Positions 13,789 through 16,560 of a DNA stretch of 16,560 nucleotides are shown here, piece after piece; within the stretch, counting starts at the first letter, position 1; every line of letters starts with the position of its first letter. Below the pieces are notes generated by a model. The model saw only the letters and a list, made by a program, of their open reading frames with translations. It was not told where the DNA came from and did not search any database. Made by a program: the position numbers and the translations under genes. This DNA is from Prevotella sp. (lineage in GTDB: Bacteria > Bacteroidota > Bacteroidia > Bacteroidales > Bacteroidaceae), in assembly GCA_017623335.1 (NCBI GenBank), contig JAGAPI010000235.1, positions 1-16,560 of the forward strand, written 5' to 3'.

Positions 13789-14715
13789 TTAATGTATGTA
13801 TTTTTTTGCTTGCTCTATGTCACGCTCTTCCGGCGGTGCCATGTGCTTGAACTTCAAGCCTTTCGGCAGCTTGGTCACAGTCTTCTCATCCACAGCGCAG
13901 TATTTCGCCACAAGATTGCCGTAATGCTGCACGCCAAACTTGGCTATTGAGTCCACGGCGGCGTTATAGGCATTTACAAAAGCCTCAATCTGCGGCTTTC
14001 TTGCCTTGTCGTCATATATGGTCTTTCTCACCACTATGGCTCCCGAAGCCACGTTCATCTTCCTTGAGTCGGCAATTACGTTGTGCCTGAGCATCCTCGC
14101 CCTTGTTGCCTGCGGCTCCGGCAGCCACATTGCGTCCATCTCGTTGTTCTCCAGCATTTTCAGGCGCAGGCGCACATCGTTTATCTGCACCCTGAACACA
14201 CGCTCGTCCGTAAGTTTCACACTGTCCACAGCCATATCGCCCAGCATGTCGGTCACACTGTAGCGGGTCATTGCCATCATCTTGTCGTCCAGCTGCTTCA
14301 GCTGCTTTATTCGCGACTGGCGGTTGCCTATCAGCTGCCAGTATGCCCCGGTGGCAGAGAGATAATGCAGTCCGGTGCCGAGCTTCTGCATGCGCTCTGC
14401 CCTCACAAGGTCGGTCACCCCTGCCTCCACGCGCGCGTTCATCAAAGCGGTGTCGCAGTCCATCTGCGCAGAGAATGCCTTCAGGCGCAGGTCCACTTTC
14501 GCCGTGTCGTAAAGATTGTGATACTTTGCCACGAATATCGGCAGGCAGTCGATGGTGGGCAGCACCGCCACCTTAAAGGCGGCAGAATCCTCGCGCGCCA
14601 GCCGCTGGCGTTCCTGACGGTTCAGGCGACGCTGCTCGTCATACGACGGACCGCACGCCTGAAACAACAATTGGAGCACTATAATAGCAAAAAAATATAC
14701 TTTTCCTGTTTTCAT
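13789..14715 (-). CDS. Lipoprotein, ABC-type substrate-binding (NMT1/SsuA-like) protein
   Basis: The product has 308 residues. The N-terminus 'MKTGKVYFFAIIVLQLLFQAC' is a lipoprotein signal with a lipobox ending Gln-Ala-Cys21, so the protein should be exported and lipidated. The mature part starts with a charged Arg/Glu-rich linker, then 'FKVAVLPTIDCLPIFVAKYHN', 'SAQMDCDTAL' and 'VEAGVTDLVRAERM'. A two-lobe periplasmic binding fold is plausible and recalls the NMT1/THI5/SsuA-like families, which bind small organic or sulfonated substrates. No permease or ATPase is beside it, so it is an orphan; the ligand cannot be told. I chose the ATG at 14715, not the longer open frame reaching 15195, because the lipoprotein signal starts exactly there, a canonical promoter lies just upstream, and the extension is antisense to radA. 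It is the first gene of an operon with the TPR gene. Confidence 0.85.
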   Translation of the reverse strand: MKTGKVYFFAIIVLQLLFQACGPSYDEQRRLNRQERQRLAREDSAAFKVAVLPTIDCLPIFVAKYHNLYDTAKVDLRLKAFSAQMDCDTALMNARVEAGVTDLVRAERMQKLGTGLHYLSATGAYWQLIGNRQSRIKQLKQLDDKMMAMTRYSVTDMLGDMAVDSVKLTDERVFRVQINDVRLRLKMLENNEMDAMWLPEPQATRARMLRHNVIADSRKMNVASGAIVVRKTIYDDKARKPQIEAFVNAYNAAVDSIAKFGVQHYGNLVAKYCAVDEKTVTKLPKGLKFKHMAPPEERDIEQAKKYIH

Positions 14716-14719
14716 TCTG

Positions 14720-14750
14720 CAAAAGTACAAAAAAAATTTGTTATTCCAAA
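14720..14750 (-). promoter_or_regulatory. Bacteroidota promoter for the lipoprotein-TPR operon
   Basis: On the - strand, TTTG (CAAA at 14747-14750), a 19-base spacer and TACTTTTG (14727-14720) match TTTG-N19-TAnnTTTG exactly. Only four bases (CAGA) separate the -7 box from the ATG at 14715. Transcription would therefore start at or almost at the start codon, giving a leaderless or nearly leaderless mRNA. Confidence 0.75.
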
Positions 14751-14767
14751 TTTTTTTTATAAATTTG
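14737..14767 (+). promoter_or_regulatory. Bacteroidota promoter for radA
   Basis: TTTG (14737-14740), a 19-base spacer and TAAATTTG (14760-14767) match the Bacteroidota consensus exactly. The ATG follows eight bases after the -7 box, so the 5' leader would be only a few bases. The -33 element lies inside the spacer of the opposing lipoprotein promoter. Confidence 0.75.
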
Positions 14768-14775
14768 CATACGAT

Positions 14776-16179
14776 ATGGCAAAAGAAAAAATAGCATACG
14801 TATGCGACAACTGCGGACAGGAGTCGCCAAAATGGATTGGCAAGTGCCCTGCCTGCGGGCAGTGGAACACCTTCAAGGAGATACGCATAGCCGGAAACGA
14901 CACGGGGCAGAAGGCTGCGCGCAACGCCGCCATGGACGTGAGAAACGGCAAGCGCGGCGTGTCGGGCAATGCCAACCGTCCGCAGCTGCTCCGCGACATA
15001 AGCACCAAGGACGACCCGCGCATTGACATGCGCGACGAGGAGCTCAACCGTGTGCTCGGCGGCGGACTGGTGCCCGGCAGCATTGTGCTGCTCGGCGGCG
15101 AGCCGGGCATAGGCAAGAGCACGCTCACCCTGCAGACCATACTCAACATGCCCCAGCGCCGCATTCTCTACATCAGCGGCGAGGAAAGCGCCCACCAGCT
15201 GAAGATGCGCGCCAACCGTCTGGCGGGCGAGGACAGCCAGATGTGCCAGATATTGTGCGAGACGTCGCTGGAGAACATCTTCGAGCAGATCCGCGACGTA
15301 ATGCCCGAGCTGGTAATCATAGACTCCATACAGACCATATACACCGAGGACGTAGACTCGTCGCCGGGCAGCGTCACCCAGGTACGCGAGTGTGCCTCTG
15401 CCCTACTCCGCTTTGCCAAGAGCAGCGGCATACCCGTGATTCTCATCGGGCACATCAACAAGGAGGGAACGCTCGCCGGACCGAAGATTCTTGAGCATAT
15501 CGTCGACACGGTGATACAGTTTGAGGGCGACCGCCAGTATCTCTACCGCATATTGAGAAGCATAAAGAACCGTTTCGGAAGCACCAGCGAGCTGGGCATC
15601 TACGAGATGCAGCAGTCGGGACTGCGCCCAGTGAGCAATCCCTCTGAACTGCTGCTCACTCAGGACCACGAGGGGCTGTCGGGCGTGGCAATAAGCAGCA
15701 CCATCGAGGGCGTGCGCCCGTTCCTGGTAGAGACTCAGGCGCTTGTGTCCACCGCTGCCTACGGCACACCGCAGCGCAGCGCCACGGGCTTCGACCAGCG
15801 CCGACTGAACATGCTGCTTGCCGTGCTCGAAAAGCGTGTGGGATTCAAGCTGATGCAGAAGGACGTGTTCATCAACATCGCCGGCGGACTCAGGGTCACC
15901 GACCTTGCGCTCGACCTAAGCATCATCGCAGCCGTGCTGTCAAGCAATGTCGATACGCCTATAGAACCCGGCTGGTGCATGGCTGGCGAGGTGGGACTGA
16001 GCGGCGAGGTGCGTCCCGTGAGCCGCATAGAGCAGCGCATCAGCGAGGCACAGCGTCTGGGATTCTCCCACATCATAATCCCGCGCTACAGCATGCAGGG
16101 CATCAACCCCAGGAAGTTCAACATCGAGCTGCATCCCGTGGCAAAGGTGGAGGAAGCACTGAGGGCGCTGTTCGGGTAA
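14776..16179 (+). CDS. radA: DNA repair protein RadA (branch migration ATPase)
   Basis: The product has 467 residues, the normal RadA/Sms length. It is a RecA-related ATPase that drives branch migration of recombination intermediates with RecA in DNA repair. An N-terminal zinc finger has Cys10, Cys13, Cys24 and Cys27. The RecA-like core has Walker A 'GGEPGIGKST' (Lys114), 'YISGEESAHQLKMRANRL', Walker B 'LVIIDSIQTIYT', and the family signature 'KNRFG' at 264-268. The C-terminal third is the Lon-protease-like domain ('GVAISSTIEGVRPFLVETQA', 'DVFINIAGGLRVTDLALDL', 'MAGEVGLSGEVRPV'). The frame stays open far upstream (to 14083), but the ATG at 14776 is right: the zinc finger begins at once, a promoter sits just before it, and the extension is antisense to the lipoprotein gene. 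The divergent neighbour shares a 60-base spacer with it. A GH36 gene starts 28 bases downstream. Confidence 0.97.
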   Translation: MAKEKIAYVCDNCGQESPKWIGKCPACGQWNTFKEIRIAGNDTGQKAARNAAMDVRNGKRGVSGNANRPQLLRDISTKDDPRIDMRDEELNRVLGGGLVPGSIVLLGGEPGIGKSTLTLQTILNMPQRRILYISGEESAHQLKMRANRLAGEDSQMCQILCETSLENIFEQIRDVMPELVIIDSIQTIYTEDVDSSPGSVTQVRECASALLRFAKSSGIPVILIGHINKEGTLAGPKILEHIVDTVIQFEGDRQYLYRILRSIKNRFGSTSELGIYEMQQSGLRPVSNPSELLLTQDHEGLSGVAISSTIEGVRPFLVETQALVSTAAYGTPQRSATGFDQRRLNMLLAVLEKRVGFKLMQKDVFINIAGGLRVTDLALDLSIIAAVLSSNVDTPIEPGWCMAGEVGLSGEVRPVSRIEQRISEAQRLGFSHIIIPRYSMQGINPRKFNIELHPVAKVEEALRALFG

Positions 16180-16207
16180 AAAATTATTTTCTAAAAAAAT
16201 AACCATT

Positions 16208-16560
16208 ATGACAAAAAAACTATTCATTACAGCAGTGTCGGCGCTCATGGCGTCGGCTGCATGGGCTGACGTGGTGAACATCACCACTCCCCGCACATCG
16301 ATGGTGCTCAACGCCGAGAAAGGCGCCAGAGTCACCTATTTATATTATGGTACGCGCGTGAGCGATGCCGATGCAAATACCCTCGCCGCCACCGAAAAGG
16401 GCGAGGAGGCATATCCGATCTACGGCATGAACTGCCCTGCCGAGCCTGCCTTTGCCGCCACACACGGCGACGGCAACATGAGCACCGAGGCAGTGGTGAC
16501 CGACATAGCAAAGTCCACCGCCGACAACCGCACCACCTACACCATCACCCTCAAGGACAA
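16208..16560 (+). CDS. GH36-type alpha-galactosidase, N-terminal part (3' truncated)
   Basis: The ATG at 16208 opens a frame that runs to the window edge (117 complete codons) without a stop. It starts with a clear Sec signal peptide, 'MTKKLFITAVSALMASAAWA', so the enzyme is exported. The following residues ('TPRTSMVLNAEKG', 'YLYYGTRVSDAD', 'YPIYGMNCPAEPAFAATHGD', 'GNMSTEAVVTDI') match the N-terminal beta-supersandwich of GH36 alpha-galactosidases of Bacteroidales. These hydrolyse terminal alpha-1,6-galactose from raffinose-type sugars or galactomannan. The catalytic barrel lies beyond the window, so the specificity is unproven. The 28-base gap to radA holds no promoter that I can recognise, so read-through from radA is possible although the functions are unrelated. 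Confidence 0.75.
   Translation, partial: MTKKLFITAVSALMASAAWADVVNITTPRTSMVLNAEKGARVTYLYYGTRVSDADANTLAATEKGEEAYPIYGMNCPAEPAFAATHGDGNMSTEAVVTDIAKSTADNRTTYTITLKD

Noticed and set aside
14083..14775. A 231-codon N-terminal extension of RadA
   Set aside because: The extension is antisense to the lipoprotein gene. RadA's zinc finger starts right at the ATG at 14776, and a promoter lies just before it.
14716..15195. A 160-codon N-terminal extension of the lipoprotein gene
   Set aside because: It is antisense to radA, and the lipoprotein signal sequence starts exactly at the ATG at 14715.

Overview
The window looks like chromosomal DNA of a Bacteroidales bacterium (Prevotella- or Muribaculaceae-like). 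Three things suggest this: promoters of the Bacteroidota type (TTTG, 19 bases, TAnnTTTG), A-rich leaders without Shine-Dalgarno sequences, and family content typical of the order (DUF5686 outer-membrane protein, propeller/Y_Y_Y/AraC membrane regulator, GH36 galactosidase with signal peptide). There are ten genes, two of them cut by the window edges. No RNA gene, transposase, integrase or CRISPR array was seen, and no gene-free stretch exceeds about 180 bases.

Layout. 1-1674: the 3' end of a DUF5686-type outer-membrane protein (+) runs tail-to-tail into a BadF/N-acetylglucosamine-kinase-type sugar kinase (-), with a 37-base overlap. 1675-1776: a divergent promoter region. 1777-11406: five genes in a row on the + strand. 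These are a large MscS-type mechanosensitive channel, kdsA and kdsD (two steps toward KDO, the inner-core sugar of LPS), a giant membrane-anchored propeller-AraC regulator, and a PLD-family cardiolipin-synthase-like enzyme. They share a cell-envelope theme and are probably at least partly co-transcribed. 11407-11587: a convergent spacer with a 21-bp repeat array and a strong hairpin. 11588-14715: two - strand genes, an orphan ABC-type substrate-binding lipoprotein followed by a cytoplasmic TPR protein. 14716-14775: a 60-bp divergent promoter region with two perfectly interlocked Bacteroidota promoters. 14776-16560: radA (+), then the 5' end of a GH36 alpha-galactosidase gene.

Two things stand out. 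First, the regulator at 6273-10073 looks like a hybrid two-component system but has lost the whole ATP-binding kinase domain. The expected phospho-histidine is replaced by Gln, and the receiver phospho-acceptor position appears to be Lys. It may therefore be a phosphorylation-independent transmembrane transcription factor. Second, all four same-strand junctions between 4161 and 10111 contain tandem repeats that begin in the last codons of the upstream gene, include its stop codon and continue into the spacer. Each junction has its own unrelated unit and period (about 28/29, 22, 41 and 32 bp). A fifth, stop-independent 21-bp array lies between the convergent genes. Alternating units in the 22-bp and 21-bp arrays are mutually complementary, so the transcribed spacers could fold into serial hairpins.
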